From positions 207,977-271,976 of the forward strand of contig NZ_FTPD01000005.1 of assembly GCF_900156895.1 (NCBI RefSeq): a stretch of DNA of 64,000 nt, in the 5' to 3' direction. The position numbers and the translations under genes are program-made. Source of the stretch: Mesorhizobium prunaredense. Lineage in GTDB: Bacteria > Pseudomonadota > Alphaproteobacteria > Rhizobiales > Rhizobiaceae. Below are positions 8,211 through 16,899 of the stretch, piece by piece (position 1 is the first letter of the stretch; every line of letters starts with the position of its first letter). The notes below the pieces were generated by a model, which did no database searches, was not told where the DNA came from, and saw only the letters and a program-made list of their open reading frames with translations.

Positions 8211-8591
8211 ATGAACGAGACGCCGAGAGAAAAAGTCTATTCGGAAGCCGAAATTGCCGACCGGCTCGAGAAGGAACTGCCGAAATGGCATTACGAGAAC
8301 GGCTGGATCCGGCGCAAATACAAGACCCACAGCTGGAAATCGACACTGATGGTCATCAACACGGTCGGCCATCTCGCCGAGGCGGCATGGCACCATCCCG
8401 ACATCACGGCGTCCTATGCCTGGGTCGAGGTGCGCCTGATGAACCATGCGGCCAAGGGCATTACCGACAAAGACTTCGAACTGGCCAAAAAGATCGAGGA
8501 GGTCGTCCAGTGGCAGCCGGCCAGGGAAGGCGGCGCGCTGGAAGGCACTCCACCGACCGATCAGCGCTTCGCTTACATCAAATATGATTAA
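8211..8591 (+). CDS. Pterin-4a-carbinolamine dehydratase family protein
   Basis: 126 residues. Family members dehydrate 4a-hydroxypterins; homologues in H4MPT clusters are thought to act on the pterin cofactor or to have a binding role. The DCoH fold signature is visible: TLMVINTVGHLAEAAWHHPD, with the paired histidines of the family's (E/H)xxxHHP site, then ASYAWVEVRLMNHAAKGITD and DKDFELAKKIEEV. The ATG at 8211 has GGAGGT six bases upstream; the open frame further upstream lacks family similarity. It is followed after 118 bp by fhcB on the same strand. Bacterial H4MPT gene sets usually contain this homologue, so a cofactor-linked role is the best inference. Confidence 0.9.
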   Translation: MNETPREKVYSEAEIADRLEKELPKWHYENGWIRRKYKTHSWKSTLMVINTVGHLAEAAWHHPDITASYAWVEVRLMNHAAKGITDKDFELAKKIEEVVQWQPAREGGALEGTPPTDQRFAYIKYD

Positions 8592-8709
8592 GCGCGGTCG
8601 GAATTTGTTGATGGCGTAAGAAAACATTCGCTAATCTGCTGACGGGCGGGGTTCACGGCCAATCCAGTTTCGTCTAGGATCGGGCCGGCACCAGAAAGTA
8701 GCGTAGTGA

Positions 8710-9801
8710 ATGGCGGTTGCTTGGATCGGCAACCGGGAAACGCTGGTCGAGCGCGCGGCCGCACATGCCGCCGCGCTGTTGTGGTCAAGCCGGTGCCCGG
8801 TTTTCAGCCTGGATACGGATATACACGGCACCAGGGCGGCGATCGCGCTGGCTGAGCGGGTTGGCGCGGCATATGATCATGCCAATGGCGCGGCAGTTTC
8901 CCGGGAGGTCGCGCTTTTTACCGACAAAGGCGCGATGACCGTTGCGCCCGGCGAGACGCGCCGGCGCGCCGATGTCGTGGTGATCGTCGGCGAACTCCTG
9001 CAGATCCACCATGAATTTGTCGGCGAGCTTGCCGAGACGGTTCCCGATCTCTCGGCCAAAAATCAGCGCGAAATCTTTCTGGTCGGATCGAACGAAACGT
9101 CTGCGCCGCGATTGAGCAATGGGCGGACGGCGACGCTGCTGTCCTGCGGCGAGGCAGGCCTCGGCGCGACGCTGGCGGCACTGAGAGCGCAGTGGAGGGG
9201 GCGCCAGACATCGCAGCCGGTGTCGAATTTCGACGATTTCGCCAAAGCCCTGGCGGCTGCGCATTTTCCCGTCTTCCTGTTTTCAGGCGACGCAACCGAA
9301 GGGCTGGCGCTGGAGATGCTGCAAGGGCTGATCAGCGATCTCAACCGCAAATCGCGCGCCTCCGGCCTGCATCTGCCGGCGAGCGAGAACGGATGGGGAA
9401 GCGCGCTCGCCTCGACCTGGATGACCGGTTTTCCGCTGCGCACCGGCTTTGCGCGCGGCTTCCCGGAATTCGATCCCTGGCGTTACGATGTCGCGCGCAT
9501 GATCGCTGCCGGCGAAGCCGACCTGCACCTGCGGATCTCTTCCTCGACTGTCCAGCCGCAGAAGAAAAGGAACCGCATGGCGCTGATTGCGCTGGCGAAA
9601 ACGCAGCAGCCGGTCGCGGGTGCTGCGGTCACCATCGCCATCGGCGACGCCGGCGTCGATCACCAGGCGGTGGTCTATTCCAGCCGCACCGGTTCACTGA
9701 GGTCGGTCGAGGCGCGAGCGGCGTCCGAACTGCCCTCTGCTGCGACCGTTATCCGGCTGGTTGCCAGTCATGTCTCCGCCGAGGCGGCGTTGCCATGCTG
9801 A
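8710..9801 (+). CDS. fhcB: Formyltransferase/hydrolase complex subunit FhcB
   Basis: 363 residues. FhcB is the bacterial relative of formylmethanofuran dehydrogenase subunit B. In methylotrophs it forms the FhcABCD complex that converts formyl-H4MPT to formate through a methylofuran carrier. The protein shows the subunit B pattern (LVERAAAHAAALLWSSRCPV, DTDIHGTRAAIALAERVGAA, a central DVVVIVGELLQIHHEF) but is much shorter than molybdenum or tungsten FmdB/FwdB. It lacks the cysteine cluster and selenocysteine/cysteine active site of those enzymes, as expected of the non-redox bacterial form. The stop overlaps the fhcA start by 7 bp, so B-A-D-C translation is coupled. The ribosome site before ATG 8710 is weak. 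Confidence 0.93.
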   Translation: MAVAWIGNRETLVERAAAHAAALLWSSRCPVFSLDTDIHGTRAAIALAERVGAAYDHANGAAVSREVALFTDKGAMTVAPGETRRRADVVVIVGELLQIHHEFVGELAETVPDLSAKNQREIFLVGSNETSAPRLSNGRTATLLSCGEAGLGATLAALRAQWRGRQTSQPVSNFDDFAKALAAAHFPVFLFSGDATEGLALEMLQGLISDLNRKSRASGLHLPASENGWGSALASTWMTGFPLRTGFARGFPEFDPWRYDVARMIAAGEADLHLRISSSTVQPQKKRNRMALIALAKTQQPVAGAAVTIAIGDAGVDHQAVVYSSRTGSLRSVEARAASELPSAATVIRLVASHVSAEAALPC

Positions 9802-11426
9802 CGAAAATCGCCGGAGGCGACATCATCGATCCGGTCAACGGCCGCCTCGGCAAGGGCGACCTCTGGATCAGCGACGACAAGATCGTTGCGGCGCCGGCGG
9901 CGGGCGCTGCCGACCGGACCTTCGACGCTGCCGGCTGCATCGTGATGGCGGGCGCCATCGACATCCATTCCCACATCGGCGGCGGCAACGTGAATACGGC
10001 GCGGCTGCTGTTGCCCGAGCAGCATGCGGCGCACCAGGCGCGACCGGCGACGACGCCGCTCTCCAATGCCGGCTGGTCGACCTTCCAGACCGGCTGCCTC
10101 TACGCCAAGATGGGTTTCACCACGGTGGTCGAGCCGGCGATGTCGCCGGGAGCCGCACTTCACACCCATCTCGAACTGGCCGACATCCCGATCATCGACA
10201 AGGCGACGCTCGCCATTCTCGGCAACGACGATTTCCTGCTGTCGATGATCCGCGACGACGCCTCTTCGCAAATGATCGAGGACTATGTCGCCTGGACGGT
10301 CGCCTCGACGCGGGCGCTTGGGGTCAAGGTGATCAACGCCGGTGCGGCGGCCGCCTTCAAGGAAAACGTCCGTACCTTCTCGCTGGACGATGTGGTGCCT
10401 TCCTATGGCGTCAGCTCGCGCAAGATCGTCAAGACGCTGCAGGCCGCCGTCGCCAGCCTTGGCGTCCCGCATCCGCTGCATGTCCATTGCAACAATCTGG
10501 GCAGCCCCGGATCGGCGGACACGGCGGCCGCGACGATCGCGGCGGCGGAGGGATTGCCGCTGCACCTCGCCCATCTCCAGTTCTACGGCTACGGCACGGA
10601 AGGCAAGCGCAGGTTTTCCTCGGCCGCGGCGCGTCTTGCCGAACTGGTCAATGCGACGCCGGAAGTCACCATCGATATCGGCCAGGTGATGTTCGGCCAG
10701 ACGGTTACCGTCTCCTCCGACGTCATGCGCCAGTTTTCGGCGCGTGGCAGTGCGCAGCCGAAGAAATCCGTCATTCATGACGGTGACGGCAACGGCGGCG
10801 GCATCGTGCCCTACCGCTACGGCAAGGATTTTTATGGCACGATGCAGTGGGCGATCGGGCTCGAGCTTTTTCTCCTGATCGACGATCCGTGGCGTGTCTT
10901 CTTCACCACCGATCATCCCAACGGCGCGCCCTTTACCGCCTATCCGGCCCTGTTCGAGTTGCTGATGAGCCGGGAAGCGCGCACCGAAATGATGGCCGGA
11001 CTTCCAAAATCCGCCATGGCGCTCTCCACCCTGGCCGCAGTCGACCGCGAATACACGTTCGAGGAAATCGCCGTCATGACGCGTGCGGCTCCGGCCAAGC
11101 TGCTCGGGCTGACGGATCGAGGCCATCTCGGCGCCGGCGCTATCGCCGATATCGCTGTCTACCGCCGGGAGGACAATATCGCGAAAATGCTGGGGCAGGC
11201 GGCGTATGTCTTCAAGGACGGCGATCTCGTCGTTCAGGACGGAGAGATCACCCATTACCGCTGGGGCAAGGCGCTCAGGCTCAATCCGTCGCCGGACAAG
11301 GCGATGCTGCGGCGCCTGGTGGATTATCACCAGCAGCGCTACGGCCTGTCGCTGGACTGGTTCAATTTCCCGGATTCGGCGATCGCGCGCGAACAGCCAT
11401 TCGGCGAGGTTGCATGCCGAACGTGA
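9795..11426 (+). CDS. fhcA: Formyltransferase/hydrolase complex subunit FhcA (formylhydrolase, amidohydrolase fold)
   Basis: 543 residues. FhcA is an amidohydrolase-superfamily enzyme that hydrolyses formyl-methylofuran to formate. The metal site HSH (residues 58-60, in AIDIHSHIGGG) and later HPLHVHCNNLGSPGSADTAA, HLAHLQFYGYGTE and VFFTTDHPNGAPFTAYP supply the expected histidine and aspartate ligands. Length and layout match FmdA/FwdA. The ATG at 9795 overlaps fhcB by 7 bp, and the stop overlaps fhcD by 13 bp. The order B-A-D-C is the standard bacterial fhc order. The product is formate, so a formate dehydrogenase is needed elsewhere in the genome to complete oxidation. Confidence 0.95.
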   Translation: MLTKIAGGDIIDPVNGRLGKGDLWISDDKIVAAPAAGAADRTFDAAGCIVMAGAIDIHSHIGGGNVNTARLLLPEQHAAHQARPATTPLSNAGWSTFQTGCLYAKMGFTTVVEPAMSPGAALHTHLELADIPIIDKATLAILGNDDFLLSMIRDDASSQMIEDYVAWTVASTRALGVKVINAGAAAAFKENVRTFSLDDVVPSYGVSSRKIVKTLQAAVASLGVPHPLHVHCNNLGSPGSADTAAATIAAAEGLPLHLAHLQFYGYGTEGKRRFSSAAARLAELVNATPEVTIDIGQVMFGQTVTVSSDVMRQFSARGSAQPKKSVIHDGDGNGGGIVPYRYGKDFYGTMQWAIGLELFLLIDDPWRVFFTTDHPNGAPFTAYPALFELLMSREARTEMMAGLPKSAMALSTLAAVDREYTFEEIAVMTRAAPAKLLGLTDRGHLGAGAIADIAVYRREDNIAKMLGQAAYVFKDGDLVVQDGEITHYRWGKALRLNPSPDKAMLRRLVDYHQQRYGLSLDWFNFPDSAIAREQPFGEVACRT

Positions 11427-12322
11427 GCGTAAATGGCATAGTGATCGACGATACCTTTGCCGAGGCCTTCGGCATGCGCGCGACCGCCATCATCATCACC
11501 GCGCCGAACCGGAAATGGGCGCGCCAGGCGGCGATCACGATGACCGGCTTTGCCACCTCGGTGATCGGCTGCGGCTGCGAAGCGGCAATCGATGTCGAAC
11601 TGCCGCCATCGGCGACGCCGGATGGCCGGCCCGGCTGCCGGGTGATGATCTTTGCGATGGGAACAGACGAATTGCAGAAGCAACTGCTCAATCGCGTCGG
11701 CCAGTGTGTCTTGACCTCGCCGGGTTCCGCCTGCTTCGCCGGATTGGAGGGCAGTGCCGCGTTGAAGCTCGGTTCGGCGCTGCGTTATTTTGGCGACGGC
11801 TGGCAGATCTCCAAGAAAATCGGCGGCAGGCATTTTTGGCGCGTTCCCGTCATGGACGGCGAATTCCTGTGCGAAGCGACGACCGGGCTGACGAAGGGCG
11901 CCGTCGGCGGCGGCAATTTCTTCGTCATGGCTGAAAGCAGCGCCAAAGCCTTGGTTGCCGCCGAGGCCGCGGTTGCCGCGATCGGCCTGGTGCCGGGGGC
12001 GATCGTGCCGTTTCCGGGCGGCATCGCCCGTTCGGGTTCCAAGATCGGCGGTAAATACAAGGGCATGATCGCCTCGGCCAACGAAGCCTACGCGCCGACA
12101 CTGCGCGGTGTCGTCAGGAGTGAGCTCGGTGTCGACATCAACGCCGTCCTGGAAATCGTCATCGACGGCGAGACCAACGATGCCGTTGCCGCCGCGATGA
12201 AGGCCGGCATCAAGGCCGTCATCGAGCTTGGGCCGAAGCGAGGCGCGGTTCGCATAAGCGCCGGCAATTACGGCGGCAAGCTCGGCAAGTTCATCTATTC
12301 GCTGAAGGACATGCTGCCGTGA
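11414..12322 (+). CDS. fhcD: Formylmethanofuran-tetrahydromethanopterin formyltransferase, FhcD
   Basis: 302 residues. It transfers the formyl group from formyl-H4MPT to the furan carrier within the Fhc complex. Diagnostic stretches are FAEAFGMRATAIIITAPNRK, ITMTGFATSVIGCGCEAAID, GRPGCRVMIFAMGTDELQKQ, CVLTSPGSACFAGLEGSAAL, and the C-terminal GNYGGKLGKFIYSLKDML, all matching archaeal Ftr and bacterial FhcD. Length is typical. The start ATG at 11414 lies inside the end of fhcA, and the TGA overlaps the fhcC GTG (GTGA). Confidence 0.96.
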   Translation: MPNVSVNGIVIDDTFAEAFGMRATAIIITAPNRKWARQAAITMTGFATSVIGCGCEAAIDVELPPSATPDGRPGCRVMIFAMGTDELQKQLLNRVGQCVLTSPGSACFAGLEGSAALKLGSALRYFGDGWQISKKIGGRHFWRVPVMDGEFLCEATTGLTKGAVGGGNFFVMAESSAKALVAAEAAVAAIGLVPGAIVPFPGGIARSGSKIGGKYKGMIASANEAYAPTLRGVVRSELGVDINAVLEIVIDGETNDAVAAAMKAGIKAVIELGPKRGAVRISAGNYGGKLGKFIYSLKDMLP

Positions 12323-13128
12323 AAGCGCTGACCTTCACCCTTGTCGCCGAGCCGCCGGAGCGCCTTGACCTGTCGCCGCTGACGCCGGAGCGGCTTGCCG
12401 GGATCGAAAGGCGCGATATCGAAAAAATCCAGATCGGCACGTCGAAGCATGGATCGAAGGTCGGCGATATCTTTCGCGTCGCCGGCAACGATCCGCGGGA
12501 CATCGTGTTCGAAGGTGGCAGCGCACGCCTCGACCGCGTGGCGGAAGCCATGCGGGGCGGTTCGGTTCGCGTCGTCGGCAATGCCGGCGCCCAGGCCGGA
12601 CGCGCCATGCGTGGCGGCACGCTCACGATCGAAGGCAATGCAGGCCCGCACGCCGGCTCCGGCATGCGCGGCGGCAGGCTTGAAATAACCGGCAACGCCG
12701 GTGATCACCTTGGCGCGCCGCTCGCCGGAGAACTGGCCGGCATGAATGGCGGCGTGCTGATCGTCAGGGGCAAAGCCGGCGCTTTTGCCGCCGACCGGAT
12801 GCGGCGCGGCCTGATCGCGGTGCTGAAAGGCTCGGGCGACAATGCCGGCAGCCGCATGATCGCCGGCACGCTGGTGGTGGCCGGCGGCACCGGCGAGATG
12901 CCCGGCTATCTGATGCGTCGCGGTTCGATCCTGCTCGACCGCGCGCCGAAAAGCCTGTCGCCGAGCTTCGTCGAATGCGGCGCGCCAGAGAGCGTTTTCG
13001 CCGCCGTCATCGATCGCCATCTGATCGCCGAGGGTATTTTGAAACGGCCGCTGCTGGGCAAAGCGCCGCAGAAATTTGGCGGTGACAACGCGGTGCTTGG
13101 CATGGGTGAGGTTCTTTTCCCTCGCTGA
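12319..13128 (+). CDS. fhcC: Formyltransferase/hydrolase complex subunit FhcC
   Basis: 269 residues, related to formylmethanofuran dehydrogenase subunit C and the GXGXG domain of glutamate synthase. A right-handed beta-helix is evident from repeated G-G-x units: AMRGGSVRVVGNAGAQAGRA, MRGGTLTIEGNAGPHAGSGM, RGGRLEITGNAGDHLG and MNGGVLIVRGKAGAFAADRM. Each turn contributes the GNAG-type motif. It starts with GTG at 12319, overlapping the fhcD stop by four bases. It is the last gene of the rightward operon; a small hairpin and a convergent gene follow. Confidence 0.94.
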   Translation: MKALTFTLVAEPPERLDLSPLTPERLAGIERRDIEKIQIGTSKHGSKVGDIFRVAGNDPRDIVFEGGSARLDRVAEAMRGGSVRVVGNAGAQAGRAMRGGTLTIEGNAGPHAGSGMRGGRLEITGNAGDHLGAPLAGELAGMNGGVLIVRGKAGAFAADRMRRGLIAVLKGSGDNAGSRMIAGTLVVAGGTGEMPGYLMRRGSILLDRAPKSLSPSFVECGAPESVFAAVIDRHLIAEGILKRPLLGKAPQKFGGDNAVLGMGEVLFPR

Positions 13129-13146
13129 GGTCCTGCAGACGGCATT

Positions 13147-13163
13147 GCGGCTAGCTAAGCCGC
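13147..13163. terminator. Small hairpin between convergent fhcC and hydrolase genes
   Basis: gcggct and agccgc pair around a 5-base loop in the 61-bp convergent gap. There is no T-tract, so termination is uncertain. Confidence 0.25.
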
Positions 13164-13189
13164 CATGGCCGGCATATCTGCGGAGAGGG

Positions 13190-14014
13190 TTAGCGGCCGT
13201 CGTTGGCAATCAGTTTCGTCAGGCAATCCCCCGCCTGGCTCTGGGGCATGCCGAGATCTCTGACACTGTCCATGTGGTTGCGGTTGGTGAGAACAAGCGA
13301 CGTTACCGGCGAACCCTGCTGCAGCAGGTGCTCTTTGAATCGATCTGCTTGCTGATGGAAAGGCGGCGTCTCGTTGGCTCCGACCAGAACCATCGCCCTG
13401 GTTTGAGGATCATGCCGATAGGCAAGCGGTGTAAACCTGGCGACTTCCTCGTCGGTGATCGCAATCTCGTTGGCGAGAAAGGAGTTCTGGAGCGGTTTCA
13501 GATCGTAGAGCCCGCCGAGCAGAAGGGCGGCCCGCACATTCGAGGGGGTATGCTCGCTGTTGAACAGGAACGTCGAAAGATGTGCTCCGGCCGAATGACC
13601 GCTGACGGTCAGGTTTGCCGGGTCTCCGCCATGGTCGGCGATATGGGCCAGAACCCACTGCCTGGCGCGGCGCACCTGGTCGACGATCGTCGCCATCCTG
13701 ACCTTGGGCATCAGCGCATAGTCGACGATGACGGCAATCGCACCGGCCTGGGTAATCGTCGCCGCGACGCAGGAATAGTCGCGCTTGGAGAACATTCTCC
13801 AGTAGCCGCCATGGATAAACATGTGCACCGGCAGGCCGCTTGTTTTGCCCGGGGGGAAGAACAGGTCGATGGTTTCGGTCTGATCCGGCCCATAGGCAAT
13901 GTCCGCTGTCATCGGGATGGTTGCGCGGACGGCCTCGCTGCGGCGAACGATGTCCTGGACGATTTGATCGAAATCGGCGACATTGTCGCGGATGCGGAAC
14001 GGATCGTTTTGCAC
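13190..14014 (-). CDS. Alpha/beta hydrolase, arylformamidase/carboxylesterase-like
   Basis: 274 residues. The HGGYW oxyanion motif (PVHMFIHGGYWRMFSKRDYS) and nucleophile elbow LTVSGHSAGAHLSTFLF are those of the hormone-sensitive-lipase/kynurenine-formamidase branch of the fold. A late NRNHMDS supplies a candidate catalytic histidine. The GTG at 14014 has GGAGGA seven bases upstream and is preferred to earlier starts, which lie inside the aldehyde dehydrogenase gene in another frame. It follows the semialdehyde dehydrogenase by 11 bp and is therefore co-transcribed with the two dehydrogenases. The context suggests hydrolysis of an ester, lactone or amide that feeds the alcohol and aldehyde oxidation steps. 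No signal peptide is visible, so it is probably cytosolic. The true substrate is unknown. Confidence 0.85.
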   Translation of the reverse strand: MQNDPFRIRDNVADFDQIVQDIVRRSEAVRATIPMTADIAYGPDQTETIDLFFPPGKTSGLPVHMFIHGGYWRMFSKRDYSCVAATITQAGAIAVIVDYALMPKVRMATIVDQVRRARQWVLAHIADHGGDPANLTVSGHSAGAHLSTFLFNSEHTPSNVRAALLLGGLYDLKPLQNSFLANEIAITDEEVARFTPLAYRHDPQTRAMVLVGANETPPFHQQADRFKEHLLQQGSPVTSLVLTNRNHMDSVRDLGMPQSQAGDCLTKLIANDGR

Positions 14015-14025
14015 TCTTCCTCCGC

Positions 14026-15513
14026 TCAGACGTTGATGGCGAGGTATTTCGCCTCCATGAACTCGGCAATGCCGTGATGCTGGCCGCCCTCGCGGCCGAG
14101 GCCGCTCTGCTTGACCCCGCCGAACGGTGCTGCCGGATCGGACATCAAGCCGCGGTTGAGAGCGACCATCCCGGCTTCGATCCTGGATGCCACCCGCATT
14201 CCACGCGCAAGATCGCGCGTGTAGATGTAGGCGGCAAGGCCGTATTCGGTGTCGTTGGCGCGCGCGATGATTTCGGCTTCCGTCTCGAACCTCGAGATCG
14301 GCGCCACCGGCCCAAAAATTTCCTCGTGCGCCATCTCCGCCTCGGCCGGGACGTCGCAGAGCACGGTCGGCGGATAGTAGTATCCCGTTTCCGAGCCTGC
14401 CTTGCCTCCGCACAGCACCCGCGCGCCACGGGCGACAGCATCGTTGACCAGACGGTCGATCTTGTCGACTGCCTTCCTGGTGATCATCGGCCCGCACTCC
14501 GTGGCCGCGTCCGTGCCAGCGCCGATCTTGAGTGCCGACATCCGCCTGGCGAGGCTTTCGCAAAACGCATCATAAACGCCGGACTGGACATAGAGGCGGT
14601 TTGCAGCCGTGCAGGCCTCGCCGGCGTTGCGCATCTTCGCCACCATCGCCCCATCGACCGCCGCGTCGAGATCCGCGTCGTCGAACACAAGGAATGGCGC
14701 GTTGCCGCCAAGTTCCATCGAACACGAAACCACGTGCTTTGCGGCCTCGGCCAGCAGAACGCGCCCGACGCCGGTCGAGCCGGTGAAGGAGAGTTTGCGC
14801 ACCCGCGGATCGGCCAGCATCGCGGCCGTCACAGGGCTGGGATTGGAGGTTGTCAGAACGTTGACAACTCCCGGTGGGACACCCGCTTCTTCATAGAGGG
14901 CGGCGAGCGCGTAGGCGGTGAGCGGGGTCTCGCTCGCCGGCTTCAAAATCACCGTGCACCCTGCAGCCAAGGCGGGCGCGATCTTGCGCGTCGCCATGGC
15001 GGCAGGAAAATTCCAGGGTGTGACAAGGACGCAGATGCCGATCGGCTCGTAGTCGACCACGATGCGGTTGGCGCCGGAAGGCGCCATGCCGAATTCGCCG
15101 GTGATGCGAACGGCTTCCTCGGCATTCCAGCGAAAGAATTCCGCAGCATAGGCGATCTCGCCACGTGCGTCCCGCAGCGCCTTGCCGTTTTCCAGCGAGA
15201 TCAGGGTGGCCAGCGTCTCGCAACGTTGCGTCATCAGATCGAAGCAATTTCTGAGGATTTCGGAACGCTTGCGGGGCGCCGTTGTGCGCCAGCCATCGGC
15301 GGCCTTGGCCGCAGCCTCCACGGCGGCCGCGGCATCTTCGATCGTCGCATCGGGAACGGCGGCGATCACCGCTTCAGTGGAAGGGTCGACGACCTGGATT
15401 TCCCTGCCGTCGGCGGATTGCCGCCATTGGCCGGCGATATACAAGCCGTGGGAGAATCTATGGAAGCCGGCAGTGTCCTGATCGTCCTCCAGCAACTGAT
15501 GAGATATGTTCAT
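14026..15513 (-). CDS. NAD(P)-dependent succinate-semialdehyde dehydrogenase-type aldehyde dehydrogenase
   Basis: 495 residues, full-length ALDH. The cofactor region TPWNFPAAMATRKIAPALAA and FTGSTGVGRVLLAEAAKHV, the general-base glutamate in SMELGGNAPFLVF, and the catalytic cysteine in MRNAGEACTAANRLYVQSG are all present. The C-terminal GGVKQSGLGREGGQHHGI is the usual SSADH/GabD pattern. It is 18 bp downstream of the iron alcohol dehydrogenase. An alcohol dehydrogenase plus SSADH pair fits oxidation of 4-hydroxybutyrate via succinate semialdehyde to succinate; other omega-hydroxy acids or glutarate semialdehyde remain possible. The GabD-like call is firm at family level, the substrate less so. 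Confidence 0.92.
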   Translation of the reverse strand: MNISHQLLEDDQDTAGFHRFSHGLYIAGQWRQSADGREIQVVDPSTEAVIAAVPDATIEDAAAAVEAAAKAADGWRTTAPRKRSEILRNCFDLMTQRCETLATLISLENGKALRDARGEIAYAAEFFRWNAEEAVRITGEFGMAPSGANRIVVDYEPIGICVLVTPWNFPAAMATRKIAPALAAGCTVILKPASETPLTAYALAALYEEAGVPPGVVNVLTTSNPSPVTAAMLADPRVRKLSFTGSTGVGRVLLAEAAKHVVSCSMELGGNAPFLVFDDADLDAAVDGAMVAKMRNAGEACTAANRLYVQSGVYDAFCESLARRMSALKIGAGTDAATECGPMITRKAVDKIDRLVNDAVARGARVLCGGKAGSETGYYYPPTVLCDVPAEAEMAHEEIFGPVAPISRFETEAEIIARANDTEYGLAAYIYTRDLARGMRVASRIEAGMVALNRGLMSDPAAPFGGVKQSGLGREGGQHHGIAEFMEAKYLAINV

Positions 15514-15531
15514 GGCCTGCTCCTTGATTGC

Positions 15532-16758
15532 TCACATGACACAGGCGGCGAGGTCGCCATCATAGGCGGCCTGGATCAGGCCCCGCATGGCTGCCAGATC
15601 GAATGGACGCGGATTGTTCTTGATGAGACGGTCAATGCCGAGCGCCTGTTCGGCCGTCCAATCGAGCTTGGCGGCGGGAAGCCCGAGCTTGGCCAGCGTA
15701 GGCGTGATCCCGATCGCTGCAAACAGCCGGCCGATCTCGTCGATCGTCGCGTCGGCCATCTCAGCGGTGCTCCGGTCCCTGCCGTCGAGACCAAGGGCAA
15801 GGCCGATTTCGGTCATTTCGGCGGCCGCGGCGGCCCGGTTGTACTTCATGACATACGGCAGCATGGTGGCGACACCCAGCCCGTGAGCGGTGTGGGTAAG
15901 GGCGCCGACCGGATATTGCACCGCGTGCGCCGCCGCCGTTCCGGCGGTCCCGAACGCGCAGCCGGCTGCAAGCGCGCCCATCATCACATCGGCGCGAGCG
16001 TCCTCGTCGGCGGGGTCGCGGCAGGCCTTCTCGAGACTGCGGCCAAGCAGCTTGATCGCGAGCAGCGCAAGATGATCGGTCAGCGCGCTCTTGCCGATGA
16101 ACACATGCTGTTGCGGCAGGCTGGGGTCAGTGCCGCGCCTGGCGGCGGTGAAAGCCTCGACCGCATGGGTCAGCGCGTCTGCGCCGGCGATCGCCGTCAG
16201 TCCCGGGGGACATGTCATCGTCAGTTCCGGGTCACAGATGGCGGCTGCCGCGATCAGATGCGGGCTGGAGATGCCTACCTTCATGGTGCGATCCGGATCG
16301 GAGATCACCGCGACAGGGGTCACTTCCGAGCCGGTGCCGGCTGTCGTTGGCACCGCGATCAGCGGCAGCGTCGGACCGGGCACCTTGAACTCGCCGTAGT
16401 AGTCCTGGAGCCGGCCGCCATGACTGATGAGCAATGCGGCGCATTTGGCCATGTCGAGACAACTGCCGCCGCCGATGCCGATCACGATGTCGGGCGCAAA
16501 ATCCCGCGCCTCCTCGACGCACACGGCAACCGTGTCGCGTGGCACATCGGGCTGCACACGGTCGTGCACCAGCACAGCGATCGATGCGGCCTCGAGCGCC
16601 GCGATGATCTCGGCGAAGGCGACGGTTGCGGCAAAGCGCTCGTCCGTGCAGACGAGAGCCCGACGGCCGAGCCTGGCCGCAACGGTTGCAATGACATGGC
16701 GCTGGCCCATCCCGAAGAGGATTTCACGCGGCAGCCTTATGGCGGCGAAAAGGCCCAT
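15532..16758 (-). CDS. Iron-containing alcohol dehydrogenase
   Basis: 408 residues, group III (Fe-ADH). The NAD-binding loop is DIVIGIGGGSCLDMAKCAAL near residue 88, followed by IAVPTTAGTGSEVTPVAVI. Metal ligands lie in GADALTHAVEAFTA and HTAHGLGVATMLPYVM. The ATG at 16758 follows GGGACGAAAG; an upstream in-frame extension would cross the regulatory region and was rejected. It is the first gene of a leftward three-gene operon and is divergent from a GntR regulator across about 140 bp containing a candidate operator. 4-Hydroxybutyrate dehydrogenase is a good candidate activity, given the adjacent SSADH. Confidence 0.92.
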   Translation of the reverse strand: MGLFAAIRLPREILFGMGQRHVIATVAARLGRRALVCTDERFAATVAFAEIIAALEAASIAVLVHDRVQPDVPRDTVAVCVEEARDFAPDIVIGIGGGSCLDMAKCAALLISHGGRLQDYYGEFKVPGPTLPLIAVPTTAGTGSEVTPVAVISDPDRTMKVGISSPHLIAAAAICDPELTMTCPPGLTAIAGADALTHAVEAFTAARRGTDPSLPQQHVFIGKSALTDHLALLAIKLLGRSLEKACRDPADEDARADVMMGALAAGCAFGTAGTAAAHAVQYPVGALTHTAHGLGVATMLPYVMKYNRAAAAAEMTEIGLALGLDGRDRSTAEMADATIDEIGRLFAAIGITPTLAKLGLPAAKLDWTAEQALGIDRLIKNNPRPFDLAAMRGLIQAAYDGDLAACVM

Positions 16759-16818
16759 GTTCTTTCGTCCCTCGATGATGGTTGAAAGCCGAACGCTTGC
16801 CGAGTTCGGCCCAAAAAT

Positions 16819-16849
16819 ATCCTCTATTAAATCGTATAGGATATAGGAT
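16819..16849. promoter_or_regulatory. Candidate GntR operator between the Fe-ADH and regulator genes
   Basis: atcctcta (16819-16826) faces tataggat (16835-16842) as an inverted repeat with one mismatch around 8 bp. A second tataggat follows at 16842-16849 as a direct repeat. The AT-rich patch stands out from the surrounding GC-rich DNA and lies in the shared divergent promoter region. Binding by the neighbouring GntR protein is an inference. Confidence 0.45.
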
Positions 16850-16899
16850 TGTATTGAACGAAGCATCGTGTTAGCCAGTGATTGTGTCAAGAGGCAAAG

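Noticed and set aside
8710..9801. Molybdenum-dependent formate or formylmethanofuran dehydrogenase subunit
   Set aside because: The protein is too short and lacks the iron-sulfur and metal-binding cysteines; it fits non-redox FhcB.
9768..11330. 520-codon minus-strand frame opposite fhcA
   Set aside because: fhcA matches its family throughout, and the antisense frame has a shadow-type Arg/Asp composition and no motifs.
13190..14563. A 457-codon reading of the alpha/beta hydrolase starting far upstream
   Set aside because: The extra N-terminal part is an out-of-frame reading of the aldehyde dehydrogenase; the GTG at 14014 has its own GGAGGA.
13840..16785. Very long plus-strand open frame (981 codons) opposite the aldehyde and alcohol dehydrogenase genes
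   Set aside because: It is a GC-rich antisense shadow of well-conserved genes and has no protein-like sequence.
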